This document shows positions 1 to 13,020 of a stretch of DNA of 64,000 bases, piece by piece. The DNA is from Pristionchus mayeri (Eukaryota > Nematoda > Chromadorea > Rhabditida > Neodiplogasteridae), in assembly GCA_036245805.1 (NCBI GenBank), contig BTRK01000001.1, positions 8,928,001-8,992,000 on the forward strand, in the 5' to 3' direction. How positions within the stretch are numbered: position 1 is the stretch's first letter; each line of letters begins with the position of its first letter. The notes below the pieces were generated by a model that saw only the letters and a program-made list of their open reading frames with translations, did no database searches and was not told the origin of the DNA. Position numbers and translations under genes: made by a program.

Positions 1-2340
1 GAACATTTCGCACTGCGAAATTCGCAGTCTCTCGACCGTTTGGTCGACGTGAGAGCGCGCAAAAAGAGGAAGCAAGGCCGTTTCTCCCTGATTATTTGCC
101 AGAAAATGCACAATTCCTCAAATAAACCGGCATTCTTTAAAACAATCAGGAGAATAAATCAAAAGGGAGCAAACGTCTGATTCTCTCGATATCACGTGCT
201 CTCTCGCACTGTCTGGCTGATGAGACAGCGATTGAAGCGAGTCAGAAAAGAGTCAGAAGAAAAGCGAACGGCAGAAGGCATTGGATTACCGCCCCTGAAA
301 TAAGAGAGAATCAAGGAGAAGAAAGGCGATAGGGGATCATCGCACTCTCTTCAAATCCCATCCTTTTTCTCTGGTTAGAGAGAGCGAGAGAGCGTGCCAA
401 TTGGAGAGAGTCAGAGAAACGATCAACAGAGAGACAGACGCGATTTTCACACGATTTTGCCGCGGGAGACGACGAGATGAATTAGTGATTCTAATTTTAG
501 GTGGAAAGTAATCAGATGAAAGGATGGTCTTTTGGTAGGCGGAAAACGGTTTGGGCTTCAATTTTACGCACTCACAAGCGAGAAAATTAAGAACTCATCG
601 AATGGTTGTTCTGATGAGTTTCACGAAATGTTTGTATGCTACTAGTGCATGTAAATTTAGTGCAGGAGGAATACCACTCATCTAAAACTAATATAAGGGA
701 GAACTAGAAAAGAACAGTGCAACAATTCAGCGTTGTTAACGGTTCTGAAACCTTTAAATATTAAAGACTCTAAATACTAGGTAACTGGGCAAATAACTGT
801 CGAAGAATAGAGAAAAAAAGTGACAAAAGGAGAAGATTCGGGAGAAATTTCTCAGCATCCACAATCGGTTGAGAAGAAGCAATCAAGTTGCTGTCCAACA
901 GGGTTCTGGTCACTCTCCCGGGGGATGGAGACGGAGAAAATAATCGGATATTCAACGAGAGACTCAGTTAGGGAACACGCGCCCAACTCGCACACAACAG
1001 GGCATTCGATGTCTATCTCTATGGCATCCACTGCAAACGAAGGCACTATCTCAGAAGAGAAACTGAGAACCAAAACAATACCCTTCCGTTGTCTTTTCGC
1101 AGAAGTTGTTTTTACAGTGTGGGAACATAAGGTGAAAACACTGGAGAAGGGTACTTTTTTGGTTTTTATCCGGTGTGCTCACATCCGCCCTAGTGCCCAT
1201 ACGATGGAGATCTCAATGGTATTGTGGCATCCACTGCAACTGACAGCGAGCAGAGCCAAAGGAATGAACGGCTTTCTGCAGGGTGGGCGAGACAAAGAGG
1301 GCGCAAAGAAACAGACAGAATTGGCAAGTTCCAGCCAGCATATTTTCGAATTTCTGAACTGATTATGAACGTCTATGAAACTCTCGCTCAAATTTTCAAT
1401 TCTTCAAGGGTGCCCAGTTCTGCATGCACCGAACGCCAATATTGTTCGACACACACACTCCCTTCCTCACCAAGGATGAGAAATCGTCATACTCTCTTCA
1501 ATTTGCGTACTCTCTCACTTCCTTTAACAGGTGAAAAAGCGACACAAATGAGGAGAGTGGGGCCATTGCTCCAAATGAGGTAGCGGTGGAAATTGCGCGA
1601 ATTAGACAATCAACTTTCTTCTTCTGCTACCAACTGGCGAGCGCGAGCGCAAGAAGTCTTTATGACTTCACCCTAACCGCCTCCTCCCTCCTCTCTTTAG
1701 GGCCAGGGACAAGGGTGATTTAATCACGAGAGAAGTTGACATCCGGGATTACGAGAGAATTAGAAGGGGAACAATTGCGAGTCAAAATACAAAATATGCT
1801 ACTCATAGAATATTGAAGGTTGTTAGCATAAGAATGCATCCAATTCATCAAAATAAATTTAAACGCGGGGGGGGGGGGCGAAAATCAAAAGTGAACCCTA
1901 AAGGCGATAGATCAGCCCTGAATGAGGCGTCTCGATCAAAGGAGAGTCAATCCTCCATCTCTGTCGCCCGAGTCAAAGAAGATCTGGCTATAGTCGGATC
2001 CACTGAAATCCGAGAAGCATCTAAAGAAGAACCCCGCATTGTCCGATGGTGATTCTAGCCAGATCTCTCCCTCTCCCTTTCTCTTTCCCTCTCTATCCCC
2101 GGTTATGGGCGATTCTGGCTATGGTCTAGACTGGCCGGTGGGCAGACATAACACGATGTTTGTTGGCATAATGGTTCAATAATCAAATAACGAGAGAGTG
2201 CGCGCAAGCAAGAGAATCTCCTGATCTTCGTTTTTCCGCCTCTTAGATGGCACTTTTTTTTCCGCCTCTCAGGCATCCCTGATGGGTTCCTTGGGCGAGC
2301 GAGGAAGCCAATGACTTCGATTCCTTGAGTGCACATTCGA
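1..2340. other. GA/CT-rich stretch without a recognisable gene
   Basis: This stretch is dominated by short GAGAG/CTCTC runs and small inverted repeats (for example around 30-60 and 200-240). It has a run of nine to ten G residues near 1867. Open frames occur, the longest being 180 codons at 820-1362 on the plus strand. That frame runs straight through a small TIR element at 1042-1197 and shows no recognisable domain, so I do not call it a gene. The composition matches the compound repeat array that follows. Confidence 0.55.
1042..1197. mobile_element. Small TIR element (MITE), GGCACTA family
   Basis: The element begins GGCACTA and ends TAGTGCC. Near its right end it carries the motifs GAGAAGGGTA and TTTTTTGGTTTTTATCCGGTG, which it shares with the clearer element at 5100-5263. 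The flanks, about CAAACGAAG on the left and CATACGATG on the right, look like a diverged 9-bp target duplication. It has no coding capacity. A 9-bp duplication would suit a Mutator-like origin, which is an inference. Confidence 0.5.
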
Positions 2341-5099
2341 GTTTCACGAAAACGTGAGAGTTGGGTTTCATGGCGTCATTTCGAGTACGAGCTAGCAGTA
2401 ATGGTCACTGAAACGCCATGCTCATATAAAAAATAAAAAAATACAACACTCGGTGACCACTTCTAATGCGCAATAGTCCCTTCTAATCGAGGAAGAACAC
2501 TTGATGCTCGAAGGGATTACATGGGAAATGGAGGAGTGAAGTCAAAAAAGTGAAAAATAAATACTTGATTTCTCCAGTGAGAGACCATTTTGAGAGAAGC
2601 ATGAAAACGGGAGTATTGTGTTTCACGGCGTCAATAAGATCATTGACTAGTGTAACGCGCCTGATAGTCCGTCAGCAATCGTTGGTATAACTTAGAAACA
2701 ATAATCGCTACCAGAGGAGCTGGTATAAAGGAAGGCAAAGTAGATATGAAAGAAAAGGGCAGTTCTGACTCGTCACATCATTAGAGTATCTGAATACGCC
2801 TAATGAGAGAACGGAATGAGGTATGCTTCAGAGCGTGCTAAAATTTATATTTTGAAGACGGATTCAATTATTTCGTCCTGGACTTTGGGAGAAAAAATAG
2901 TTTAAAACAACTCGAGAAGGGTAGAGGCAAAAGAGTGAGAATGAGAAAGCTGGGCATTGGTGTGAGGACTTTATGGTGTTTGGATGGGGTGAGCACACTA
3001 AATTTCCCATTGAGATCATAGGAAAATAGGGTCAGAAATGCATTCTACACAATATGTGTCGAGAAGTAGAGTGCGCTATTCGGGTAATCGTCTCTACATT
3101 TCCATTACTCTGTCACCGCTCGACCGGTCGAGAAAGTACGAGAAATCAAGAGACCAATAGCGTACTCTATTCGAGAAGCGAGAGAGCGTGTTGAATGAGG
3201 AGACCATGGCATCGTTTCTCGAATTCTAATGATTATAAGTGTCCACTACTCGTTGTAGATCACTTGATGCTGGGGGATTAGATGTGAAATGGAGTAAAGA
3301 AGACCAAATGTGAAAAAGAGGGGGGGGGGGGTGCTTTGGTTGCTTGAACGCTTTCATTCAGAGTTTAACGAAAAAGTGAGAGCTGTGTTCACGGTGTTAT
3401 GAAGTTCATTGACGAGCGAACGGATGTGATAGTCCCTTCATCACTGATCGTAAGGAAAGCAGAATCAGTAATCGATATCAGTGGCACTGCTGATTCGTCT
3501 TAAAGTAACTTGATGCAACACGGAAAGGTCACGGGCCGGAGGGCAGAATACATATGAAAAATTGAATTAGGGGTTCTATCTCACCACTTCTGTAAGTATG
3601 CCGTTTCATAAATTCTCGCTCTAGTGAGCAGTAGTCCCTTCTATTCGTGTTAGATCACTTGATGCTTGGGGGATTAGATGAGAAACGGAGGAGAAGAAAA
3701 GAAATGTGAAAAAAGAGATGAATGCGTTAATTACTCGAGTTGCATGAGCACGTGAGAGTTGTCTTTCATGGCGTCATGAAGGGACTTGGCAAACGAACGG
3801 TTATGGTCTTCCTGCCTTTCGCTTTTCTAAAAATTAAAAACAATAATTGCAATCAGTGGCGCTGATTCAGAGCTATTGTAGATGATTACACGTAATCCGG
3901 AATGCTCAGGATACTCAGGGCAGAGAAGAGATGAAAGAACGAAGGCGAAGTTCTGACTCGTCACATCTTTAGAGTATCCTTAGAGGAAGCGACTAGAAGT
4001 AGAGAATAGAATGAGGTATGTTTCAGAGCTTGTTGAAAACTTTATTACGGACACGGATTCAATTGTTTCAGCCTGGACGGTCAGAGAATAAATAGTAAAA
4101 CAACTAAGATAAGGGTAACGACGGAGGGGGGACTGATTCAATTAGTTCGCCCTGGGCAGTTCGAGAAAAACAACTTTAAAACAACTCGAGAAGGGTAAAG
4201 ACGGACGAGCGAGATGGAGAAAGCTAGTCATTGATGTGAGGACTTTATGGTGTTTGGGGTAGAGTGAGCACTTTACTTATCCCATTGAGATCATAGGAAA
4301 AATAGGGTTAGAAATGCATTCTACACACTATCTATGTCGAGAAGCAGGATAGTGCGCTGAAGGGAGAGACAGTGGACTCGTTTCCCAAATTCTAACGCGC
4401 AGAAGTCCCCACTGCTCGTGGTAGATCACTTGATGATTTTGAGGATTAAATGGGAAATGGAGTAAAGAAGACGAAAAGAGAAAAAAGGGAGTGCTTTCAT
4501 TCAGAGTTTAGCGAAAAAGCGAGAGTTGTGTTTCACGGCGCCATGAGAGTACTTGATAAACGAACGGCTACGATCATCCTCTGTCTGCGATGGCAAAAAA
4601 TAGAAACAATAATCGTTATCGGTGGATCTATTTCAGTGACATGTCACGACATGCAACCCGAAAAGGTCGGGGAACAGAAGGTAGAGTAAAGGTGAAAGAT
4701 AGAATGAGAGATTCTGTCTCATCACTTCTGTAAATATGTTTCATAAATTCTCGCTCTAGTGCGCAGTAGTCCTTTCTATTCATGAATGGACACTTGATGC
4801 TTTTTAGGACTAGATGGGAAGTGGAGGAGAATAGATGAAATGTGAAAACAGAGAGGAATGCTTTGATTCCTAGAATGCCACGAAAACATGAGAGTTGTGT
4901 TTCACGGCGCCACGAAATCAATTGGCAAACGAACGGCTATGATTTTCCTTCGGTGTACGGTCGTAAAAATTAGAAACAACAGCTCATCAGTGGCGCTTAA
5001 TTCAGAGCTAGATAATTACATTCAGCCCGGAATGGCAGGAAACTGAGGACAGAGTAGAGATGAAAGATCGAATGAGAAGGTCTGACTCGTCACTTCTGT

Positions 5100-5263
5100 G
5101 GCACTACACCGGATGAGAACCCACTGGATGAGCACCAAAAAATGAACACTTCTGTAGACTTTCACAGAAGCATTTTTGACACTGTGGGAACCTACTGTGA
5201 ACATGCTAGAGAAGGGTAATTTTTTTGGTTTTCATCCGGTGGGTTCTCATCCGACCTAGTGCC
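5100..5263. mobile_element. 164-bp TIR element with 9-bp target duplication
   Basis: TIRs begin GGCACTA and end TAGTGCC. The inverted repeat extends inward through 'CCGGATGAGAACCCAC' on the left and its complement on the right. The element is flanked on both sides by CACTTCTGT (5091-5099 and 5264-5272), a perfect 9-bp target duplication. It sits inside an M1 unit of the array. A non-autonomous Mutator-like element is the best guess from the duplication length. No transposase is encoded. Confidence 0.75.
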
Positions 5264-5417
5264 CACTTCTGTATATCGTTTTATAAATTCTCGAATTCTA
5301 ATGCGCAGTAGTCCTTTCTATTCGTTGTAGGCCACTTGATTCTCGGTGGATTAGATGGAAAATGGAGGGGAAGAGAAGAAATTAGAAAAAAAAGAACAAT
5401 TCTTTGATTCCTCGATA

Positions 5418-5553
5418 GGGTTATCTTATTGGAAAATATTTTACGAATGTTCGGGTAATTTTTAGCGCACTATATAAATATACGCTCATAAGCTGTATTG
5501 ATCCCATGAAACATATTTAAAAATGTATAAAAAATTGTCCAATTAGAGAACCC
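5418..5553. mobile_element. 136-bp TA-flanked TIR element (Tc1/mariner-type MITE)
   Basis: The left end reads GGGTTATCTTATTGGAAA and the right end, reverse-complemented, GGGTTCTCTAATTGGACA, so the TIRs match with a few differences. TA dinucleotides flank both ends (5416-5417 and 5554-5555), as expected for Tc1/mariner-type insertion. The interior is AT-rich and non-coding, in clear contrast to the GA-rich array around it. Confidence 0.65.
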
Positions 5554-6049
5554 TATTCATTGATTTTCCATTTGGAGAATCACGAGAATGCTAGAGTTGT
5601 GTTTCACAACATCGTGAATTTCCTTGACGATGGAACGGCCATGATCCTCCACTTGCATTCGGTGGTAAAAAAACCGCTATCAGTGGCGCTAAATCAGAGG
5701 AAGGTCACTTGCTTCAACTCGGAAAGGTCAGGAATTTGAGAGCAGAGTAGAGATGAGAGATCGAAAGCGCAGTTCTGACTTGCCACATCAGTAGAGTATA
5801 CGAAAGCGACTAGAACGGGATAATATATGTTTCAGAGCGTGTTTAAAATGCTATTACGGACACAGAATCAATGACTGGAAGATGGACGGAAAAAATCTAA
5901 AAACCACTGTCTCAGGCGAAAAAAGTGAGAGAAAGCCAGGAACTGATGTGAAGACTTTACGGTGTTTGGATGGGGTGAGCACTCTGTTTAGCCCATTGAG
6001 ATCAGAGAAAAACATGGGCCGACACTGAAACTTCTTACTTCTCTAAAAT

Positions 6050-7140
6050 TAATGCAAAGTGCTCCCGATAGCATCGATCTTTTTCCAAAGGTTGATGATA
6101 TCTCGAAGTCAGCAGAAAGACAGCAGTGACTCTATAAACGCCCTCAATTATCTGGGAACGCAGAATCTGGGCCAAAAAGAAGGGATCATGGTACGCACAA
6201 ACTAATCAGCTGTTGCGCATTCCAGAGTTTTTGTAGTCTAAAGGGGTGACAGTTTCCCAGAGGGAAGGCAGCGAATTTCCCAGTGCCTCACAATGGGGAA
6301 TTCACTATCTTCTCACTAGCAACATTTACCAGAGTGAAAAAGAGTGCAAAGGAGTTCCTTCCTCCACTAACCCCTTGATAATTGCGGCAGATGGCCTATT
6401 ACTTGCTCGTACTCGAGGAGTAATAGTCTGATTCTCTCCAGTTGCAGTGCTCTCTCGTCTTGTCCGATCGACGGAAGAGCACGCAAAGGATAGAGAGAGC
6501 CAGATCTCAAGAGAGCCGGGGCTACTAGTTAGCGAGTTGCCCAATCATCATCAGTGGCCTAAGGAGTCAGACTCTGTTTCTACTCCATGAGGACTCGTCC
6601 TACTCGAGTTAATCTACGCGCTCTAGGACTGGAGAGAAAATGAAATATGAACAGATTCAAGCAGTCACTGTGAATTTTTCATATAGACCATCCGGCACAC
6701 ACAAGAACGCTTTTATTTAAAAAACGCTTTAAGAACGCTTTAATTATCTTTTGATCCCTGTTTCAAAATTCAACCAATTCGATTTTTGTTTCACTGATAT
6801 TAGAATAGCAGAATGGATCGATGGAAATCAATAACGATACAGTCGGGCAGCGAATAATTATCACTCAATAAAAATAACTTTGTCGTCAACAAATGTGCCA
6901 GATAGTCGATGGGAAACGTGCAAGCTAATTGGGAATTCTCAGATCAACAAATTTCTGCTCTTCACAGTTCATTTTAGGCCAGAGAGCACGAGGAATGGGA
7001 GAGTTAGAGCGGAAGTAAGAGTGAATGGGAAGAGGAAACAGGTGAAAGCTCCCATTCATAGTCAAAAGAAGCCGATGAGAATCTTTCCTTAGCGGTAACT
7101 AGTGGCCAAAAAAGCCTAGTAAACTCACAGTCTTACCATT
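6050..7140 (+). repeat. M2 module, copy 1
   Basis: It starts near 'CCCGATAGCATCGATC' and contains these blocks in order: 'GTTGATGATATCTCGAAG', 'GATAATTGCGGCAGATGGC', a GCTCTCTC...GAGAGAGC hairpin near 6450-6500, 'TAGCGAGTTGCCCAATCATC', 'ATGAACAGATTCAAGCAGTC', and a tail with 'GAGAATCTTTCCTTAGCGGT'. The same order recurs at 11870, 15500 and 7850-10020. No shared open frame was seen. Confidence 0.65.
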
Positions 7141-7849
7141 CGCCTTATTCTTCCAGTGCCCATTTAGAGTTCCACGAAAACGTGAGAGTTGTGTTTCACG
7201 GCGCCATGAAGGTAATTGCCAAACGAACTGCTATGATCTTCTTCTCTAATCAGTTGAAAAAATAGAAACAATAATCGCAATTAGTGATGCTGTCGATTCA
7301 CGTTAGGCAACTTGAAGCAACCCGGAAAGGCTAGGGAATTGAATGCAGGGTAGAGAAAAGTGAACAAGAGGTTCTGCATCATCAATTCTGTAAGAATACT
7401 GTTTCATAAATTCTCGAACTCTAATGCACAGTATTCCCTTCTACTCGAAATAGATCACTTGAAGCTCGGTGGATTAGATGGGAAATGGAGAGAAGAAATG
7501 CGAAAAAGAGAACATTTTTTAAATTCCTGGATTGTCCATTTGGAGAATCACGAGAACGATAAAGTTATGTTTCACAACATCATGAAGTTCAGTGACGATC
7601 GAACGGTTATGATCCTTCCCTCGCAAGCGGTGGTAAAAAAATGAGAAGCAATAATCGCCATCGGTGGATCTACTTCAGTGTTTTCAGGGTACTGCGTGCA
7701 GAGTAGAGATGAAAGATCAAACTAGTGATCAAACTATAGATCAAACTATTCTGTCCCACCACAATTGTAGCGCATTCAAAAGAGATTAAAATACGAAAAA
7801 GGAAGGCGATTTGTTTCAGAGCGTCGTGAAATTTATATTACGAGTACAT

Positions 7850-10020
7850 AATCAATGATTGCAACTTGCTTTCCAGAGGAAAGGCAGCGGATTTTCCAGC
7901 GAGATCCTTGCAGTATGCCCATTGGTAACGCCATCGTTTTCCCACTGGGAAACATTTACCGCAGGGAAAGGGAGTACAAAGGAGTTCCTCCTTCTACTCG
8001 GCCCTTGATAATTGCGGCAGATTGCTTATGAGCCCGATTCTCTAAGAGTCGAACAATGTCTTACAGGGCTTGGCACAGTGTTTTTACCAAAATTGACGAA
8101 AATGGGTTTTCGAGGGTGCTGAACACGATGGTCAACATCATTTTGCGTCAACTCGATCGGTTGAGCCATGCTGCATGTAGGCTGCATCTACATCTATTTC
8201 AATAACTCAGCAACCGAGTAATGAAATGACTTCAAACTTGCACAGTGGTAGAATAAATTCAGAATGATCCCATTGAAATCAAATTAACATATTTTAAGAC
8301 ATGGTAAATATGTATAATTTAAGTTATCGAATATAAGGCAAAAATTGAAAACACGAATAACATCAGGAGATGCGCCTTGCTCTAGCGATCATTTTTCATA
8401 TGCAGGGTATGTGGTTTGACTCCCGCTCCTTTAAGTTACATGTATTTTCAAGGAATATTTTCTCTCTTTTGCTGCTCAAATAGCGCCATAGTGTGAGAAA
8501 TGAAATATGTTTCATTTTCGACCTCGCCTAAACAAAGGCATTTCCTTTCATTTCTTGCTCTCTGGGCCTATCCGCACGGTAATCGAGCAACATCAACGCA
8601 CATAATGGAGCGTAACAAACGGAAGCGGGGATCAAACCCCACACTCTGCATACGAAAAATGATCGCCAGAGCAAGGCGCATCTACTGGTGCAACTCATGT
8701 TTTCAATTTTTGCCTTATATTCGAGAACTGAAATTATACAAATTTGCCATAATTTAAAATATGCTAATTTGATTTCAATGAAGTCATTCTAATCTTATTG
8801 TACCACTGTGCAAGTTTGGAGACATTTGGTAATCGGTTGCTGAGATATTGAAAGATATGTAGATGAAGCCTACATGCATCCTGGCTCATCCGGTCGAGAT
8901 AGAGCAAAATGAAGTTGACCACGATGATCAGCACCTTCGAGAACCCCTTTTCTCAAGTTTTCGAAAAATCGCTGTGCCAGGCCTTGTTTGATTCTTATGG
9001 AACCGGGCTCTTATTACTTCTCCTACTCGAGAAGTAATCGTCCGACTCTCTCCAGTTCCAGTGCCCTCTCGCCTATCTGACCGACGAAAGAGCGTGCAAA
9101 AGATAGAGAGGGTCAGATCTCAAGAGAGCCGGCGCCGGCTACTAGTTAGCGAGTTGCCCAATCATCATCAGTGGGATAAGGAGTATGTTTCTATTCCGTG
9201 AGGAATCGTTCTACTCGTGCCAATTTACGCGCTCTATCATCGGAGAGAAAACGCGATATAAACAGATTCAAGCAGTCACTACGAATGTTCCAAATAGACT
9301 GTCTGGCACAACGCTATTATTGATTGATGAGTATTTTTTGACGCTCGATTCCGGACTTTATCAATCTCGTTTGTTTCAGTCTGTTTTATGATAGCAGTGA
9401 AACACGAATTGAGATCGTCGAATTTCAACGACGAGAAGAAATTATCTTTTGATCCCTGTTTCAAAATTCAACCATTTCGTTTTTTGCTTCACTGATATTA
9501 GAAGAGCACAGTGAATCGATGGAAATCAATATCAATAGAGTCGGGCAGAGAGTAATTACCACTCAGTAACAATAACTTCGCTTTCGTCAATAAATGTGCC
9601 AGATAGTCAATGGGAAATGTGCAAGCTAATTGAGGCCACTCAGATTAACAATTTGTATCTCCAAAATCGACCGAGGGGTCAGAGATCGCGCTGAAGGGAG
9701 ATAGTTAAAACAGAAGCAAAAGTACATGAGTAGTGGAAACAACTGAAGGCAACTGCTATTCACAGTCAAAGGAAGCAAAGAGTCTTTCCGTAGCGGTACC
9801 TAGCGAGTCAGTGAAAAAATCTAAGCAAATGAAACAAGTCTTCCAATTACCCTTACTCTAACATGGTCTCACCATAGAAAGGTCTGCGCTACAACAGACG
9901 CTATAGACTGATCAAGAAACAGGTGTGAAAGGATAGATCAAGATCGTCCAATGAGTACACAGAGAAGTTGGGGGGTTTCAGACGCAAGATATGAGGTTCG
10001 AGATCTAGACGAGAGAAACA
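7850..10020 (+). repeat. M2 module, copy 2, split by a hairpin element
   Basis: The first part (7850-8029) carries the 'GATAATTGCGGCAGATTGC' block. The module resumes at 9011 with the hairpin and 'GCGAGTTGCCCAATCATC' blocks and runs on through 'CAGATTCAAGCAGTCAC' to 'AGAAGTTGGGGGGTTTCAG'. The interruption at 8030-9010 is a separate element with its own target duplication. No gene was recognised. Confidence 0.65.
8030..9010. mobile_element. 981-bp full-length hairpin element, TTAT target duplication
   Basis: The ends are GAGCCCGATTCT and AACCGGGCTC, and the two halves are imperfect reverse complements along most of their length. For example, 'GATGCGCCTTGCTC' near 8369 is matched by 'GAGCAAGGCGCATC' near 8670, and 'CTTGCACAGTGGTA' near 8238 by 'TACCACTGTGCAAG' near 8800. 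TTAT flanks it on both sides (8026-8029, 9011-9014). It interrupts an M2 module whose two parts join if it is removed. No transposase is visible, so it is non-autonomous. Confidence 0.7.
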
Positions 10021-11869
10021 GAAATTAGATGACATTAGATGGATGAGCTAGCAGTAATGATCCCTGCTTGTCATGCTGAGATAAAAATATTATAAATACT
10101 TGGGGACTAATTCTAAGGCGCATTATTCCTTCTATTCGTGGTAGATCACTTGATGTTCGTAGGGATTAGATGGGAAGTGGAGGAGAAAAGAAGAAACGTG
10201 AAAAAGAGAGGAATGATTCCTCCAGTGCCCATTTAGAGTTTCACGAAAACGCGAAAGTTGTGTTTCAATGAGTCATGAAGTTCATTGGCGAGCGGACGGA
10301 TGTGATTGTTCCTCAGCTATGCGTGGCAAAAAATATAAACAATAATCGATATCAGTGGCACTGCTTATTCAGCCCAAAGCAACTTGATGCAACCCGAAAA
10401 GGCTAGGTAATTGAAGTCAGAGTGGAGAATAGTTTTCGAACAAGAGGTTCTGTCTCATCACTTCTGTAAGAAGGCAATTTCATAAATTCTCGAAGTCTAA
10501 TGCGCAGAGATGATTGCATGCAACCCGGAATAGTCAGGGAATTGAGAGCAGAGTAGAGGTGAAAGATCGAATGAGAAGTTCTGACTCGTCACTTCTGTAA
10601 GTATGCCGTTTTTACAAAATTTCGAATTCTAATAGGCAGTAGTCCCTTCTACCCGAGGAGATCACTTAATGTTTGGGGAATTATGCGGGTACCGCGGAGA
10701 AAAGAAATGTGAAAAAGAGAGAAATGGTTTGATTCCTATAATGCCTATTTAAATTTTCACGGAATCGTGAGAGTTGTGTTTTACGGCGCCATGAAGGTAA
10801 TTGACAAACGAAAGCCTATGATTTCATTGCGGTCTGCAGTGATAAAAAATATAAACAATGATCGCTATCAGTGGCGCTGAATCAGAGGTAGATCACTACG
10901 TGTTACACAGAAAGGCAAGGGAATTGAAGACAGTTTAGAGAATAGTGATGGAATATGAGGTTATATCTCATCACTTCTGTAAGAATGCCGTTTCATAAAT
11001 TCTCGCTCAAATGAGAAGTAGTCTCTTCTAATTCGTGGTAGCTCACTTAATTCTGTTGGGGATTAGATGGGAAATGGAGTAAAGAAGACGAAAAGAGAAT
11101 TTGGTTCCTTGAATCTCTCATTTAGAATTTCACGAAAACGTGAGAGTTGTGCTTAGACCGGCGTCTTCAAATTCATTGCCGTCTTGAAATTCAACGAAAA
11201 AGGTTATGATATTATCACAGTCAGTAGGCAGTAGTCCCTTCTATCCGTGGAGATCACTTAATGCTTGGGGAATTATGCTGGAAACGCGGAGAAAAGAAAT
11301 GTGAAGAAGAGAGAAATGATTTGATTCCTATAATCCCCATTTAAAATTGCACGGAATCGTGAGAGTTGTGTTTCACGGCGCCATGAAGGTAATTGTCAAA
11401 CGAAAGGCTATGATCTCATTGCGGTCTGCAGTGATAAAAAATATAAACAATGATCGCTATCAGTGGCGCTGATTCAGTGATGAACAATTTGATGCAACCG
11501 AAAGGTTAGGGAACAGAGAAGAGATGAAAGATTGTAATAGAGGTTCTGTCTCCTCATATCTACAGATTATTCAAAGGAGACAAGAATGAGGTATGTTTCA
11601 GAGCATGGTGAAATTTACTACGGAAGCAGATTCAATGATATCAGACTCTGCCATTGTCGAAAAAAATGTTTTTTAAAAATCAATCTGTCTCGGCTAGAAG
11701 GAGTAAGGGAAGGGTAGAGGCGAAAGAGCGTAAGAGAAAGTTATACACTGATGTGAGGACTTCATGGTGTTTGGATGGGGTGAGCACTCTAAATTTGCCA
11801 TTGACACCAGAGGGAAATGGGGTCAGAAATGCTTCTCTGAACGAAGCATTATCAACATTGAAACTCGAA

Positions 11870-12540
11870 AATTGATTTAAAGTGCTCGCGATAGCATCGA
11901 TCTTTTCCAAAGGTTGATGATATCTCGAAGTGCTCCAGAAAGACAACAGTGATTCTATAAACGCCCTCAATTATCTGGGAACGCAGAATCTGGGCCAAAA
12001 GAAGGGATCATGAAACGCACAAACTAATCAGATGTTGCGCATTCCAGAGTTCTCGTAGTCTAAAGGGGTGACAGTTTCCCAGAGGGAAGGCAGCGAATTT
12101 CCAAGTCCCGCACAATGGGGAATTCACTATCTTCTCACTAGCAACATTTACCAGAGTGGAAAATAGTGCAAAGGAGTTCCTCTCTCTACTCGACCCTTGA
12201 TAATTGCGGCAGATGGCTTATTACTCACTCGTACTCGATGAATAATCGTCTGACTCTGTCCAGTTGCAGTGCTCTCTCGCCCTTTCTGACCGACGAAAGA
12301 GCGCGCAAAGGATAGAGAGAGCCAGATCTCAAGCCGGGGCCGGCTACTAGTTAGCGAGTTGGCTAATCATCATCAGTGGGATAAGGATTCAGTTTCTATT
12401 TCATGAGGAATCGTTCTACTCGTGTAAATCAAAGCGCTCTATCACTGGAGAGAAAACGCGATATGAACAGATTCAAGAAGTTACTACACACGTTTCAAAT
12501 AGACTATCTGGCACACACGAGAACGCTTTTTATTGATCGA
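11870..12540 (+). repeat. M2 module, copy 3
   Basis: This repeats the order seen at 6050: 'GCGATAGCATCGATC', 'AAGGTTGATGATATCTCG', 'GATAATTGCGGCAGATGGC', the CTCTC/GAGAG hairpin near 12270-12325, 'GCGAGTTGGCTAATCATC', and 'ATGAACAGATTCAAGAAG'. It is cut off after 'GAACGCTTTTTATTG', where a GAGAG/CTCTC palindrome-rich stretch begins. Confidence 0.65.
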
Positions 12541-13020
12541 CGAGTATTTGTTTACATGAGAGATTAAAATGAAAATGAATGAGAGAAATGAGATGAGAGA
12601 AATGAGAAAAATGAGAGATGAGACACTCTCGAGCGATCATTTCGAAAAACTCCCTCTCACTGAACGGTCTGACTCTCGGATAATTTTGCATATGAGACTC
12701 GTCTCTCGTCGAGAGCTCTCGCGAAACATTCAAATTAGTTCTCTCGTCGAAAGTCGATAGGTTTCGCGAAACGCTCATTCATTTCCCCTTCTCGATAAGT
12801 TGAGAGCGGCGAACGCGCGAAAGAATTTATATATGTTTCAAAATTAATTGTTAAACTGTTCTCGCTTTCGTGAAACAACAGCTCTCGTGAGAGCTCTCGC
12901 CTCTTGAGTGAGAGGCAGAAAGAGACTGACCAGCCTCTCATTCGAATAGACCGAAATGAGAGGGATCTCGACCAAGAGTGAGAGGGACTTTCGTGAAATT
13001 TCTCTCGTTTAGCAAAGTCT
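12540..13020. repeat. GAGAG/CTCTC palindrome-rich low-complexity block
   Basis: Runs such as 'GAGAGAAATGAGATGAGAG' alternate with 'CTCTCGTCGAGAGCTCTCG'-like self-complementary pieces. Overlapping open frames occur on both strands here, as expected from this composition, and none has a recognisable domain. Confidence 0.55.

Noticed and set aside
820..1362. 180-codon plus-strand open frame
   Set aside because: It crosses a TIR element, has no recognisable domain and lies in GA/CT-rich repeat DNA with competing frames on the other strand.
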